Shown: positions 1-12,503 of the stretch, one piece after another
Layout: the number at the start of each line of letters is the position of its first letter
Position numbering within the stretch: the stretch's first letter is position 1
DNA from: Eudorina sp. 2006-703-Eu-15
Lineage: Eukaryota; Chlorophyta; Chlorophyceae; Chlamydomonadales; Volvocaceae
Reading direction: 5' to 3'
DNA length: 64,000 bases
Assembly: GCA_003117195.1 (NCBI GenBank)
Contig: BDSI01000003.1
Coordinates: forward strand, 1,478,491-1,542,490
The notes under the pieces: generated by a model
Seen by the model: only the letters and a program-made list of their open reading frames with translations
Database searches by the model: none
What the model was told of the DNA's origin: nothing
Position numbers and translations under genes: made by a program

Positions 1-2
1 AG

Positions 3-3000
3 CTGGAGGGTGCGACTGCGGAGCTGCGGCAGCTGCGGGCGCAGCTGGAACAGCAGCAGCAAGCCCAGGACGTGGTTACTGCGGAGGTGCGTTGCGGACC
101 AGGTCGCTGGGGTCCTCAGCAATGCGTGTTGCGGACGGTTGGGCAGCAGCTGCTCGGTCGAGAGGACGCCCCAGGAGAGATCACCTGATGACGTGGCGGC
201 CAGCTTCGCCGGGGGTTCGGCTGCTGCGAACATGCAGGAAATCACGTTGGGGTAGACCGCCTCCATTGCACCCATGTTGGAAAAACTTCCGAACACCGCC
301 CACCTCAGCACAGCGTCCAGTCGCCCCCGACCCCTTCCTGCCGTCCTTCCGTGTCGCCGGTTCGAGAAGTTGCGGGACATTACGGAGTCGCGCGCGCGGG
401 CCGTGGAGGCGCTGGAGGAGGTCCGCGCCCAGCTCGGCACCGCGCAGGGCGACCTGTCCGCCGCGCACCAGCAGCTGGAGGTCCAAACGCAAGCCCTGGC
501 CACCTCCAACGCGCACCTGCTGGTAAGGTCGGCTCGACCCGCAGTGGTACCCCAGAAGTACGGCACCCCGAAAGGCCCAGTGGTACCCCAGAAGTACGGC
601 ACCAGGCGACTCGTTCCGCGCAGCAAGGATTGCCGTGGCTGGTCCTGCGGCCGATTTGCTGCCAGGGCCCTTAAGACGGATATGCGGTGCAGGGGGCGGT
701 GGCGCCCCCAGCGCGCCGCGCCGCCGTATCTAGTGAAAAGAGCTTCTCAGCCCATCCCGTCTCCATAGTGCCTCAGCAGCTTGTACGGAACACTGCCCTC
801 TGCTACACCTAAACAAACCCGGAAAAAAGTGAAATCCGGGTGCCTCTGCAGGAGAGCCGTGAAGCGCAGGCCGCCACGGAGGTCCGGCTGAGCCGCGCCC
901 TGGAGGACCTGGCGGCCAGCGAGGCGCGCCTGGAAGAAGCCAGCTCCCAATACCTCACCACCAAGCAGGTACGAAAACCCCCATCGGCGCCAGCATCACC
1001 CGCGTGGCCCTCCGCCCCGCCCGGTCCCGACGACCCCGCCCCGCCCCCCGGGGTGTGCTCGGGCGGGTCGGTCCTAGAGACGTAACGCATGGGACGACAA
1101 CTGCAACTCGCTGGGCGGCGCCAGCCGTTGAAACCGCCTCACTCCTACACTGCTGTCTATGTAGTAGCAGCGACTTGCTGCTGTGGTGGGTTCCAGGCCT
1201 TACGGGGCCTTGTTGGGTACATGTTCGCAGGCCGTCATCTCGACCTCCAAGCAGCTGGCCGGCCTGGCCAAGGACCACTCGGACAGCCTCGGCAGGCTGC
1301 ACGCCGCCGAGTCGGAGCTCACGCTGCTGCGCGAGCAGCTCGCGGAGGTGCGCGCGGCAGACGCCGCCCTGCGCACGCGGGCGGACGCCGCCGGCCTGGA
1401 CCTGCGCGAGGCGCGCAGGGCCGCGGAGGCGGCCGGCGCGGAGGCGCGGCGCCTGCGCGCCGAGCACGACGCGGCGTCCGCGGACCTGCGGCGGAAGATC
1501 ATGTTGCTCACGGCGATCGCGCGCATGGCGGACAAGGGGGCCCAGGCGGGACCAGGAGCGGGCGGCGGAGGGCGCGGCAAAGACGGACAGGTGCGTGCGT
1601 GCCTGCTTGCGTGCGTGCGTGGGACGGCGCGGCGAGGGGCCGTCGTCCGCGGAGGGGTCGACCGCGGAGGGGTCGACCGCGGAGGGGCCGTCCGATGCGG
1701 AATGCTCGCCGGCGTGGTAGTGCCTGCGTGTCATGGCAACTCCTTCCGCGGGTGTGGGTGTGGGAGATAGAAGCGAGCCGCGAAACGGGAGAGTGTGTGC
1801 TGCGCTGTGCTGTGCTGTGCGCAGGGCACGGATTCTGCTGCGGACACCTACGGCGCGGTCACCAGCGAGCAGCGCCTGCGGCTGAAGCTGTGCGAGTCGC
1901 CGCTGCCGCTGCTGGGGGCGCTGACGGCCGGCATCATGGACTCGTCGCGGCTGCGGCACCTGGCACTGGACATCGACACGTCCAGGGAGGTCACCTGGGA
2001 GAAGGTGGGTACGGGGGTCCGTGTTGGATAGGGTTTAGGGTTTAACATACCGGCGGTACAACGCCAGGGAGGGATCGCGTCGCCGTCTGCGTGTCCATTC
2101 CAACTTCGGTGATTGTCGGTTTGTTGCTCTTCCATGGCAGTCCTCATTTCCATAAGGGAAGGGGATGGTGTGGACGGCGGAGACCTGCCGCTCCTTCGTC
2201 CGGCAGCCTCGCGTGGTCCAAGTCCACCAGCCTGCAGACCACCTTATGCCTATGGACCCGGACTGGCTGTGTCTGGCCTGTTTTCGAGACAACTGGTTGC
2301 TTTGGTTCAAGTTTAGGTACATGTTGAGGGTGGGATTCTTTGTAGTTTGGATGGTGGTGAGGCGGCATCGTGTGTATGCATGTTTTGCACAAACTGATAA
2401 AAGTTCGAACATCATGTTTTCCTGGTGTGCCTCCCCCGGCGGCCGCACCCGTCCTGGCAGGCGGGTCTGCGCATCTGCTGCCTGGCGGCCGCGATCGGCC
2501 TCAACAACAGCCTGCAGACGCTGCAGCTGGCCGGCTGGACGTGGGGGGATCTGGGCAACGGCACGGCGCTGCCCTTCCTGGCGCTTGGCGGCGGCGGCGG
2601 GGCCGGCGGCATGCTGCGCAGGTGCGGATACAGCCCATCCCCTGGAGCCAAACTGTCTCCTGGCCCATCATCGATTGACAGGGCTTCGGCGGCGCCGCTC
2701 TGACGGCGCCGCGCCCGTACCGGGGTCGCCACCGCCCGGCGCCGCAGACGTCATGTGCGGAGGCTCCCCTCAACGGGGCTCCGGCAACTTAGGTCCATCC
2801 CCAGGTCCCACGCCCCGCCACCGGCACCGGTGCAGGCCCGCTACCGGTACCTGTGCCGATACAGGCCCGCTACCGGTGCCGGTGCAGGCACGTTCTGATG
2901 CCGTGCCGCGCCACACACAACACGCGCTGTCATGTGCCCTCCTGTCCCCTGTGCGGGGCTGGGCCACGCACCACACACGCACTGTTGGGCGTCAGGGGCC

Positions 3001-4970
3001 TGGGTGGTTCGGGCGGTCGCGCCGCCGCCGCGCACACACCCGCGCGGGAGTACCGTACCGTGACGCCGTTTTCGCGTCAGGCCCCTGGTTCCTTTTTTCG
3101 CTAGGTACACACATGCGGCTCTTCGCTGCAGGGTGCATCTGGCCACCAACCTCTTCGACCTGGAGTCGGCGGCCATGCTCAAGGACTTGCTGGCGGCGGG
3201 ACTCGTGGAGCTTGCGACGGCGCCCGGCGGCGACGAGGAGGGCGCGCGGCCGCGCGCCGGCGGCGGAGGCGGAGGCGGCTGCGCAGGAGGCCAGCAGCAG
3301 GGCGTGCTGTACCTGTACAGCGGCAACACGCGGCTGGACGAGTGGTACTGCGAGATGCTGCTGATGGCGGACCGCCGGCCGAACCGGGGCGAGGGCGCCG
3401 GCGGCGGGGGGAACCCTCCGGGCGCACCCGCGCGGTCGGCCCAGCTGGCCCACAGCCTCTCCTCCAACTCCATCGCGTCCTCCTCCAACGCCGCCGCCGC
3501 CTCCGACGACGCAGTCGGCGCAGTCGGTGGTCTCGCGCCGCCGGCGGCAGGGCCGGCGGCGGCCCCGTCGCTGACGGCGCGCGGCAGCAGCAGCGGCGGC
3601 GCCCCGCCGGCGGCCACCGCCGCCGCCGCGGCGGCGGCGGCGGCGCCAGTGGACTGCGATCTGTCGACGGAGGGTCTAGAGTCTCACCACATGGTGCTGG
3701 TGATGACGGTGCTGCTGCGGTGTCCTTGCATGAAGCGCCTGCGCCTGGACGGCAACAAGCTGGCCGACGGCGGTGCGGCGTTGCTGGCCCTGGGCCTGGC
3801 CAACAACACGGGCCTGCGAGAGCTGTCCCTCAGCCGGTGTGTTTGGATCCAATCAGAATCAGATCCAACCAGAACCGATCCGATCCAACCGGATCAGTTA
3901 AGATCGCTAGGAAGAAGGATCAGCAACGGCCCCTGCCCTGCCTAGCCGGGTGCAGGAGCTGGGGACCCACCGGGGACCCATACCGTGTTGGTACTCACCA
4001 TCTTGGACCTGCACGCCATGCGAATCCCCACTCTTCTCCTCCCGTGCTAGCCTCCCAGCTCCCACTTCAAATCAGATACATAAAAAGCAAAAATGTCCTT
4101 CTTGCTCTGCTTCTTTCGGAGCTCGACGGCCGCCCCGCCACCCCCGAACGACCCCCAGGAACTGCATCCGTGCCGCCGGCGCCCGCAGCCTGGCCCGCTG
4201 CCTGGGGGGCTCCAACGCGACGTTGCTGCGGCTTGACCTGTCGGCGCAGCGGCAGGGGGAGGGCATCGGCGCCGTCGGGGCGGAGGCCATGGCGCAGGCG
4301 CTCCGGGTCAACAGGTGCGGCAGGGGTCAAATTGAAAAAAGAAATAAACCTGAAAAAACGAGCCCGGGCACACCCAGAAATACTCAACATACTTACGTGG
4401 CGAGGTATGTACATGCATAGCAGTGGAAGTATTGATACTGCGCGCGGCCGCGTGGCGGCGCGACCGCGTTGCCGCCGGTGCAACAGCAGGCAAAGTGCGG
4501 GCCCGACCCAACCCGCAAGGGTCCGTCCGCGTGCAGTCTCCCTGAAGACTGTTGTAGGCGCTAGATTGCCCCAGTCAGGCCGTACGTCTGTGAGGAGTTC
4601 GATCCCGCAGCCACTGGCGCCGTCCCGGCCCAATGCTCCATGCCGCTTGCCCATGCCAACTGCCCGCTTGGACAGGGCCCTCGAGGACCTTAACCTGTCC
4701 AGCTGCGGCATCGCCGGCGCCGCAGCAGCATGCTTCGCAGGTGCCATCCGTGCCGCCGGCGCCGCGCGGCCGCAGACAGCACAGCCGACCGGCGGAGCGG
4801 CGGCGGCGCCGCCGTCGGGGTGCAGCGCCGGCAGCAGCCCAGCTGGCGGCAGCGGCGGCGGCGGCTCCTTGCGCAGACTGGGACTGGCCGGCAACGGCAT
4901 CGACAGCTTGACTACCAAAGCGCTGCTGGCAGCGGCCGCAGAGCGACCCGGGCTGATGTTGAGCCTGTGA
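3..4970 (+). CDS. Coiled-coil and leucine-rich-repeat (RNI-like) protein, 5' partial
   Basis: Nine exons join in phase: 3-86, 367-522, 852-968, 1231-1590, 1825-2004, 2461-2621, 3132-3836, 4159-4314 and 4676-4970, ending at TGA. This gives 737 residues; the N-terminus lies left of the window. The first four exons encode Glu/Ala/Leu/Arg-rich heptads typical of a coiled coil. From 2461 onward there are leucine-rich repeats of the ribonuclease-inhibitor/RanGAP type (for example LRLDGNKLADGGAALLALGL, LEDLNLSSCGIAGAA and LRRLGLAGNGID). Ala/Gly/Ser-rich inserts interrupt them in the 3132-3836 and last exons. Such LRRs usually bind proteins, and coiled coils usually dimerise; I infer a scaffold role but cannot name a partner. 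The second exon could also start at 370. Intron 2 carries an imperfect direct repeat (541-566 and 579-604), and intron 5 begins with two TTTAGGG-like units near 2030. No TGTAA signal was found downstream. Confidence 0.8.
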
Positions 4971-6118
4971 ACAGGAGCTGATATGTACTATATATACTAT
5001 GGGGCTGGAGCGCACCCGCGTTTCCTGTCCGATGTAGGGATTGGGGAGGTGGGGCCGCCTGGAGGCTTCGCAACAACCCGAAGGGCTTCTGACCCCCATG
5101 GGCACTGACTGTGTCGGGGCTGGACCCGTGGCTGGGACGGCGTCGCAGCTTGTGCGGCGGTCCAGGGGATGATCTGGGGGTGCACCCGGCGGGTGATGGG
5201 GGGGCGTGTGCCGAGGTCCGAGTGGTGCGCTGGAGGCTGGATGCTGCGGGGCGCCACCCGGTGCGTGGCGCAGCAGGGCTGCAGGTGCGTGGGGTCGTCT
5301 GGAAGCGGCCGCGGGCACCTAGGGCAGCCATCCTAGGGGTTCCCACCCCGACACTCGCCGTGCCCACCGGTCCACCTGGAGGAGCTGAGAGGCAGGAAAG
5401 CAGCTGTTTCGCTTGCCGGGCGCAGCGCTTTACGCATTTCACACACAGCAGAGCTGAAGCCACCCCTGGTTTTCGCGTTGCATAAAACCTTTTTTCAAAC
5501 CCAAACACAAAACCAGGGCTGGCCGCGCAGGATCGCCAGCCAGCCCCTGCCTGGTGGGTGGGCGAATAATTGAGTGAGACCTGAGACGTCGCCCATCCAT
5601 CCCCGCGGCGTCGCCCAGGGCCCGTGCCGACGTCGGGTTGCGGAGGGGGACAGGGAAGGAGGTGCATGTCCGCGTTGCAGGATTCGCAGTGCCCCGTCAG
5701 CAACAGGACAATGAAGCCATGAAGTCTTTTGAGTGCCGCGCGGAACGTCGCCGCAGCAACGTGCCGGCCGCCAAGGACGTGTCCGCATGTAGCCATGCGG
5801 CGGGGGGTTAAGAAGAAAAGAAGAACCGCACCCAGAAACAAAGCCTGGGCCGCAAGGGGAGGACGGCGCCAATGAGCGTCTCGGAATATGCTGGCGTATT
5901 AGTACGGTTTCGGACCCTCCCAAGAGGGTTGAGCCAGGCGTTTTCTTACATGCAACCGTTACGTGGTGGACCGTTCATCCCGACCGGGCATTCCAACGGC
6001 CCAGATAGCGCGTAGGTGCCTCATCTCATCAAGGGTTGTTCAAAGAGACGAGGGACTATCAGCATGTATGGCAGCAGCGACCCCACGCGCCTGCGGGGCG
6101 TGCCTGTTGTGACCGAAG
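4971..6118. other. Intergenic, no gene seen
   Basis: After the LRR stop codon there are about 1.15 kb without convincing exons on either strand. Open frames here are the GC-driven overlapping kind, with no recognisable motif and no consistent splice phase. The 3' UTR of the LRR gene must lie at its left end. Confidence 0.5.
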
Positions 6119-7154
6119 TCACAAGTCCAATCTGCTGGGGACAGTCAGAACTGCCGCGGAATGGTGCACAGTTCGTAACCAGTAGTGGTACGGTGAGGTG
6201 GACGAGCCCAACCGAAGACCGTTACCCTGTGACGGTACCCCGTACCCCGGTGAGAGAAAGCCGGAGAGCGAGAAAGTGGAAGGGGTACGGCCGGCGAATT
6301 TGCTGAGCACGTCACCCAGCGTGCGTTTTGTACGCTCCGCCTGGTCATCCGTTTGTGGGTGGTAAGCAGCAGTGGACATGTGCAAATTCACACCGAGCAA
6401 GGCAGCGAGAGCTCCCCAAAACTTACTCGTGAACTTGGCGTCACGGTCGGACACGATGTCCTTGGGGACGCCGTGCAGGCGTACGACGTTGTCAAAGAAC
6501 AAACGTGCAGCGTTCTCGGCCGAGCGTTGCGTGGTTGTGGGCGGCAGGTGCACCATTTTCGTCAGGCGGTCAACGAAAACGATAAGCGCGTCGTATCCCC
6601 CCAGAAGTGAGCTTCAGTCGCACAGCAAACTCAGACGCAGCTAGCAGACGCAGCAGGCGCAGGGGCGACCGGCGCGGCAGGCACAGCAGGCGGTACGGCA
6701 GGGAAGGCAGGTGCGACAGGCGACAGCAGGCGGTACGGCAGGCACAGGGGCCGGAGGCGCCGGTGCCTCGGTAGTCCGAGCAGTCTGACTGCGGGTCATG
6801 ACATACATGGATGACCGCGAGCAGTGAAGGATGACGGCTTAGAGGCAGAGAGGTACGGTACTCCCAAGTGTAGTCGAAGCGGGGCATGTACCGTACTCCA
6901 GCCAGCGAGCCTGTCTACGGTTGAGAGTTGGCACACCTTGCAGGAGGGTTAAGGGTTTATGATCTGTTTACAAAGGTGAAGTGCCGGCCCTCCAGGTAGC
7001 AACGCCACTCTTCCAACGCATGCCGGCGCTGGCGTGTGAGACAGCAAGCAAGCAGTTCCGTCCAGCGCTTCCATGTAAGCACAAGTCGGCGAGGTGGCAT
7101 TTCCAGGTGATATGTCCAGCATGGTTTGGGGATTAGGGCATTAGGCAGCCGCAC
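6119..7154 (-). mobile_element. Degenerate Ty3/gypsy retrotransposon pol remnant (RNase H and integrase)
   Basis: Read on the minus strand, 7154 to about 6840 gives an RNase H C-terminal part: EEWRCYLEGRHFTFV, then TDHNPL and RRQARWLEY, then MPRFDYTWEYR. These parts are in register only if a one-base insertion near 6965 and a short duplication near 6890 are allowed. From about 6605 to 6119 follows an integrase core with VDRLTKMVHL, the SDRDAKFTSKFW motif and TDDQAERTKRTL, so the three expected acidic residues (D, D, E) are visible. This order, RNase H then integrase, is that of Ty3/gypsy pol. No reverse transcriptase, gag or LTR was recognised, and the RNase H to integrase junction is deleted. 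This is a dead fragment. Confidence 0.8.
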
Positions 7155-8944
7155 CGACGTGCAGTCACGACGCGTATCACCTCACACCGGCGGTGATTGA
7201 AGGGCCCAGTCAACTCTTCACTCGGGGGATCAGGCCATGGGAAGCCAGGTTTGCAAGGGTTAGGGCACGGTTGGCGTGCGAGGTGGACGGGCCGGACCAC
7301 CTCTCCCGGCTTGAGGGGCGACGGTCGTAGGGGCCCGAGAGTGCAAGGCAGATTATGGGTGGACTGGGCCTCATTACTGCTGTTGGTGCTGCTGATGTTG
7401 ATGGTGGTGGCAATGCGGACGACCGGCATGTCTTTTTGCAGCGGCTGGGACCCCGGCGGGCGTTGCTGCCAAGGCAGGCAAGTCACTATGGGCTGCTCTC
7501 ATCTCTGTGAGCACGTCAAGCTCGCCCGTCAGCTGCGCATTTGTCCCGGCAGGTCCCGGTTGTAAATGAAGGTAGGTTGGAGATAGCAATAGACGTTGTG
7601 TAGAAATGTCATATGGAGGTTTGAATCTGATCGACCGAGCATCGCCTGCAGAGAACTGCAGTCACCTGAATTGCACGACGCGGCAACAGTGGCGAGTCGC
7701 GAGCTGTCCAGCACACTAACCAGCTGCTTATTCTCATATTGATGACATACACATTGAATCACAAGCCAGGGACAGAGGACAGGGAGTTGGTTCGTAAGGG
7801 ACTAATGGTCGTACATATTAGCACCTGGAAAAAAGGGATGCTGCTCGGCCTTGTTTCTCCGAACAGCTACAGAATTACATTGCTCCTTTATACAAATACC
7901 AACTCGCATAAAATTCATTGATTGCTATCCTTGGGACAGTTTGGTTTTAGGTTTGGCCCCGGTCAATTATCGTCACCTCGAAAGCAGCCGAAGGACTTTT
8001 CCATCACGTTGCTCTGCCTACTACGCGCCGTCTGCGCAACAAGCTTGTCTGTTGTGGCCGCATGAGATGCTACAGGTAGCGCCCCTGCTGTCAATTCATA
8101 GTCGCTCAATTTAACGTTTTCTTAACATTGCATACATTGCTTCAGGGCTGCCAAGACGTCTTTTCGAGGCCGGACGCTGCTGACAGGGTTGCGTCGGCAC
8201 CGCCAGGTCAGTGCTGGTTTACGAAATTTAGGCGTCTAGACAAGAAGCTGATTTGCTTACGATGACTGCCTTGTTTTACGGGACGTGACTATCTTGCTGA
8301 AGTCCGCAAGACGAGATGTCTCAATGCCCGACGATGCCCGCCAGGAAGTTTTGCTTTTTGCAAGCGGCATGCGCATTGAACTTCAGCATTCTGCATAGTC
8401 TCTTAGGGGAACGCTATACTGCATCACAAGATTGAACTGTCACACGCATGCTCTCGGCAGCTTTGCTACGGTTGAGCATCTTCTCCTGGACTGCATCCTG
8501 CGTCGGCCATGCATTGATGCCTGATTTGAAAGTCAGGGCACCTCTAGTCTGGCTCATGTTCATTGGGGCAAATTTCCGTTCCACACGTTCCGTCGTCGTA
8601 ACCCCATAGCCGCCCCTTCTCACAGGCAGCCGTCCGTACCAAGGCAGCGGTCCCTTCGTCATCGAGGCCACGTGCATCCCCCACGACTGAGACCGACTGG
8701 CATCGCATTTCATCAATGCATCTTCGACAACCTGCACCCTCAAGCGGAGGTCACCCGTCCGAGAACAAGGAACTCAGGCACGTTAGCTGGTCCACATGTT
8801 CGTCCAGTCCAAGACCCGACCTGATCGGTACCCAAGACTAAAGGTTTTCTCGGTACCTACGATACAAGATCTGCTGGATGCGCGATGGGCGCTGGGCGTA
8901 TAGCAACAGTCAAGATCCTCGGGACCACAGAACGGCTGCCGTCG
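7155..8944. other. Unassigned spacer, AT-richer than its surroundings
   Basis: About 1.8 kb with a drop in GC around 7600-8400. The minus-strand frame at 7133-7486 is Pro-rich and could be a retroelement gag or linker remnant, given the adjacent pol fragment, but shows no zinc knuckle. The minus-strand frame at 8414-8743 (109 codons) has no recognisable motif. I see no supported gene. Confidence 0.35.
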
Positions 8945-9588
8945 GCGCTGAACCGCGGGAGGGCTGGCATCGGAGCTGGACCGCTGGAGGGCTGATGTCG
9001 GAGCTGGACCGCTGGGGGGCTGACGTCGGAGCTGGACCGCTGGGAGGCTGACGTCGGAGCTGGACCGCTGGAGGGCTGACCTCGGAACTGGACCGCTGGA
9101 GGGCTGACTTCGGAGCTGGACCGCTGGAGGGCTGACATCGGAACTGGACCGCTGGAGGGCTGACTTCGAAGCTGGACCGCTGAAGGGCTGACTTCGGAGG
9201 TGGACCGCTGGAGGGCTGACATCGGAACTGGACCGCTGGAGGGCTGACTTCGAAGCTGGACCGCTGAAGGGCTGACTTCGGAGCTGGACCGCTGGAGGGC
9301 TGACGTAGGAGCTGGACCGCTGGAGGGCTGACGTCGGAGCTGGGCCGCTGGAGGGCTGATGTCGGAGCTGGACCGCTGGGGGGCTGACGTCGGAGCTGGA
9401 CCGCTGGGAGGCTGACGTCGGAGCTGGACCGCTGGAGGGCTGACCTCGGAACTGGACCGCTGGAGGGCTGATGTCGGAACTGGACCGCTGGAGGGCTGAC
9501 TTCGAAGCTGGACCGCTGAAGGGCTGACGTCGGAGCTGTACCGCTGAGGGGCTGACTTCTGAGCTGGACCGCTGGAGGGCTGATGTCC
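8945..9588. repeat. 28-bp minisatellite, about 23 tandem copies
   Basis: Units begin GAGCTGGACCGCTGGAGGGC and recur every 28 bp without gaps (9001, 9029, 9057 ... 9561). They vary at a few positions (ctggagg/ctgaagg, acgtcg/acatcg/acttcg). Because 28 is not a multiple of three, one array reads as a stop-free Ser/Pro/Gln-rich repeat in all three minus-strand frames; that explains the long open frames here and argues against coding. The array abuts the 776-bp satellite directly. A second short array of the same family is at 25859-25990. Confidence 0.95.
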
Positions 9589-9590
9589 AC

Positions 9591-12468
9591 GGGTTTGCGG
9601 CATGCATGTACGGTTCCGGTCATGGCCAGCGGCTCCGTGGGTGGATGGTCTTGCCTGTCTTCTCGCCGTTCAACCATGCCATTGTCGAGGATCTTGTGCT
9701 CTGCTGCGTGCTTTGACCATCTGGATTCCGTACAGCCTCGTACAGTCCCGCCGATGTCCCTTCCGCGACCCGATAATACCCCCACATACATTTACGTCCC
9801 TCCCTCCCTCCCGCCTCCCTCCCTCCCCTCCCCGCATCGCCACCCTGCAGGTCTATGTCGCACCTGCTCATCCACCATGCGCCTTAGCTGGGAACAACGC
9901 GCGGCACGGGCCTCAAGGCGAGCGACTTAACCGGTGGGTGATGCAAGGCGCCGCGCGTCCTCAACTGTCTTGATATGTGCAGTCGTATTCGCGTTCACAC
10001 CCCCGAGTCAAACGGCAAACCGCCGACAGCAGCAACCGCTACAGCCAAACTACAGCAAACCTAACCGCGCAGCTACAGCTAAAGACAGGACAGCCAGCAA
10101 ACGTATTCCGCAACATCTTAGGGCGTATATCCGTCGGGGTGTGTGTTTGTGTGTGTGTGTGTGTGTGTGTATGCGGCATTGCTCCACGTGCTACCGTGCC
10201 GATTACTGACTTGACACCTGCCCCGCCGTTGCCCCTTCGGCCCTCCATCCGGTATCGAGCGAGGCGGCGCGGCGCTGTCCGACGTCAGCCCAGGCCGAGG
10301 ACGCGACGGCATGAGGGAGCCGGACAGTGCCGACAGCAACGTTCAAGTCGTAAGGGTGGTGTCAGCGGGTTTGCGGCATGCATGTACGGTTCCGGTCATG
10401 GCCAGCGGCTCCGTGGGTGGATGGTCTTGCCTGTCTTCTCGCCGTTCAACCATGCCATTGTCGAGGATCTTGTGCTCTGCTGCGTGCTTTGACCATCTGG
10501 ATTCCGTACAGCCTCGTACAGTCCTGCCGATGTCCCTTCCGCGACCCGATAATACCCCAACATACATTTACGTCCCTCCCTCCCTCCCGCCTCCCTCCCT
10601 CCCCTCCCCGCATCGCCACCCTGCAGGTCTATGTCGCACCTGCTCATCCACCATGCGCCTTAGCTGGGAACAACGCGCGGCACGGGCCTCAAGGCGAGCG
10701 ACTTAACCGGTGGGTGATGCAAGGCGCCGCGCGTCCTCAACTGTCTTGATATGTGCAGTCGTATTCGCGTTCACACCCCCGAGTCAAACGGCAAACCGCC
10801 GACAGCAGCAACCGCTACAGCCAAACTACAGCAAACCTAACCGCGCAGCTACAGCTAAAGACAGGACAGCCAGCAAACGTATTCCGCAACATCTTAGGGC
10901 GTATATCCGTCGGGGTGTGTGTTTGTGTGTGTGTGTGTGTGTGTGTATGCGGCATTGCTCCACGTGCTACCGTGCCGATTACTGACTTGACACCTGCCCC
11001 GCCGTTGCCCCTTCGGCCCTCCATCCGGTATCGAGCGAGGCGGCGCGGCGCTGTCCGACGTCAGCCCAGGCCGAGGACGCGACGGCATGAGGGAGCCGGA
11101 CAGTGCCGACAGCAACGTTCAAGTCGTAAGGGTGGTGTCAGCGGGTTTGCGGCATGCATGTACGGTTCCGGTCATGGCCAGCGGCTTCGTGGGTGGATGG
11201 TCTTGCCTGTCTTCTCGCCGTTCAACCATGCCATTGTCGAGGATCTTGTGCTCTGCTGCGTGCTTTGACCATCTGGATTCCGTACAGCCTCGTACAGTCC
11301 CGCCGATGTCCCTTCCGCGACCCGATAATACCCCCACATACATTTACGTCCCTCCCTCCCTCCCGCCTCCCTCCCTCCCCTCCCCGCATCGCCACCCTGC
11401 AGGTCTATGTCGCACCTGCTCATCCACCATGCGCCTTAGCTGGGAACAACGCGCGGCACGGGCCTCAAGGCGAGCGACTTAACCGGTGGGTGATGCAAGG
11501 CGCCGCGCGTCCTCAACTGTCTTGATATGTGCAGTCGTATTCGCGTTCACACCCCCGAGTCAAACGGCAAACCGCCGACAGCAGCAACCGCTACAGCCAA
11601 ACTACAGCAAACCTAACCGCGCAGCTACAGCTAAAGACAGGACAGCCAGCAAACGTATTCCGCAACATCTTAGGGCGTATATCCGTCGGGGTGTGTGTTT
11701 GTGTGTGTGTGTGTGTGTGTGTATGCGGCATTGCTCCACGTGCTACCGTGCCGATTACTGACTTGACACCTGCCCCGCCGTTGCCCCTTCGGCCCTCCAT
11801 CCGGTATCGAGCGAGGCGGCGCGGCGCTGTCCGACGTCAGCCCAGGCCGAGGACGCGACGGCATGAGGGAGCCGGACAGTGCCGACAGCAACGTTCAAGT
11901 CGTAAGGGTGGTGTCAGCGGGTTTGCGGCATGCATGTACGGTTCCGGTCATGGCCAGCGGCTCCGTGGGTGGATGGTCTTGCCTGTCTTCTCGCCGTTCA
12001 ACCATGCCATTGTCGAGGATCTTGTGCTCTGCTGCGTGCTTTGACCATCTGGATTCCGTACAGCCTCGTACAGTCCTGCCGATGTCCCTTCCGCGACCCG
12101 ATAATACCCCAACATACATTTACGTCCCTCCCTCCCTCCCGCCTCCCTCCCTCCCCTCCCCGCATCGCCACCCTGCAGGTCTATGTCGCACCTGCTCATC
12201 CACCATGCGCCTTAGCTGGGAACAACGCGCGGCACGGGCCTCAAGGCGAGCGACTTAACCGGTGGGTGATGCAAGGCGCCGCGCGTCCTCAACTGTCTTG
12301 ATATGTGCAGTCGTATTCGCGTTCACACCCCCGAGTCAAACGGCAAACCGCCGACAGCAGCAACCGCTACAGCCAAACTACAGCAAACCTAACCGCGCAG
12401 CTACAGCTAAAGACAGGACAGCCAGCAAACGTATTCCGCAACATCTTAGGGCGTATATCCGTCGGGGT

Positions 12469-12503
<35 letters not shown>

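Noticed and set aside
955..1959. 334-codon minus-strand gene
   Set aside because: It runs antisense to several phase-matched LRR-gene exons and introns and has only low-complexity composition.
8414..8743. 109-codon minus-strand protein
   Set aside because: Composition is plausible, but there is no motif, no splice context and no neighbour; left as spacer.
8945..9588. CRISPR-like array of 28-bp repeats, or a 270-residue Ser/Pro-rich repeat protein
   Set aside because: The repeats are directly adjacent with no spacers, and no cas genes are present. All three minus-strand frames are open because the unit is 28 bp, which is expected of an open tandem repeat and not evidence for coding.
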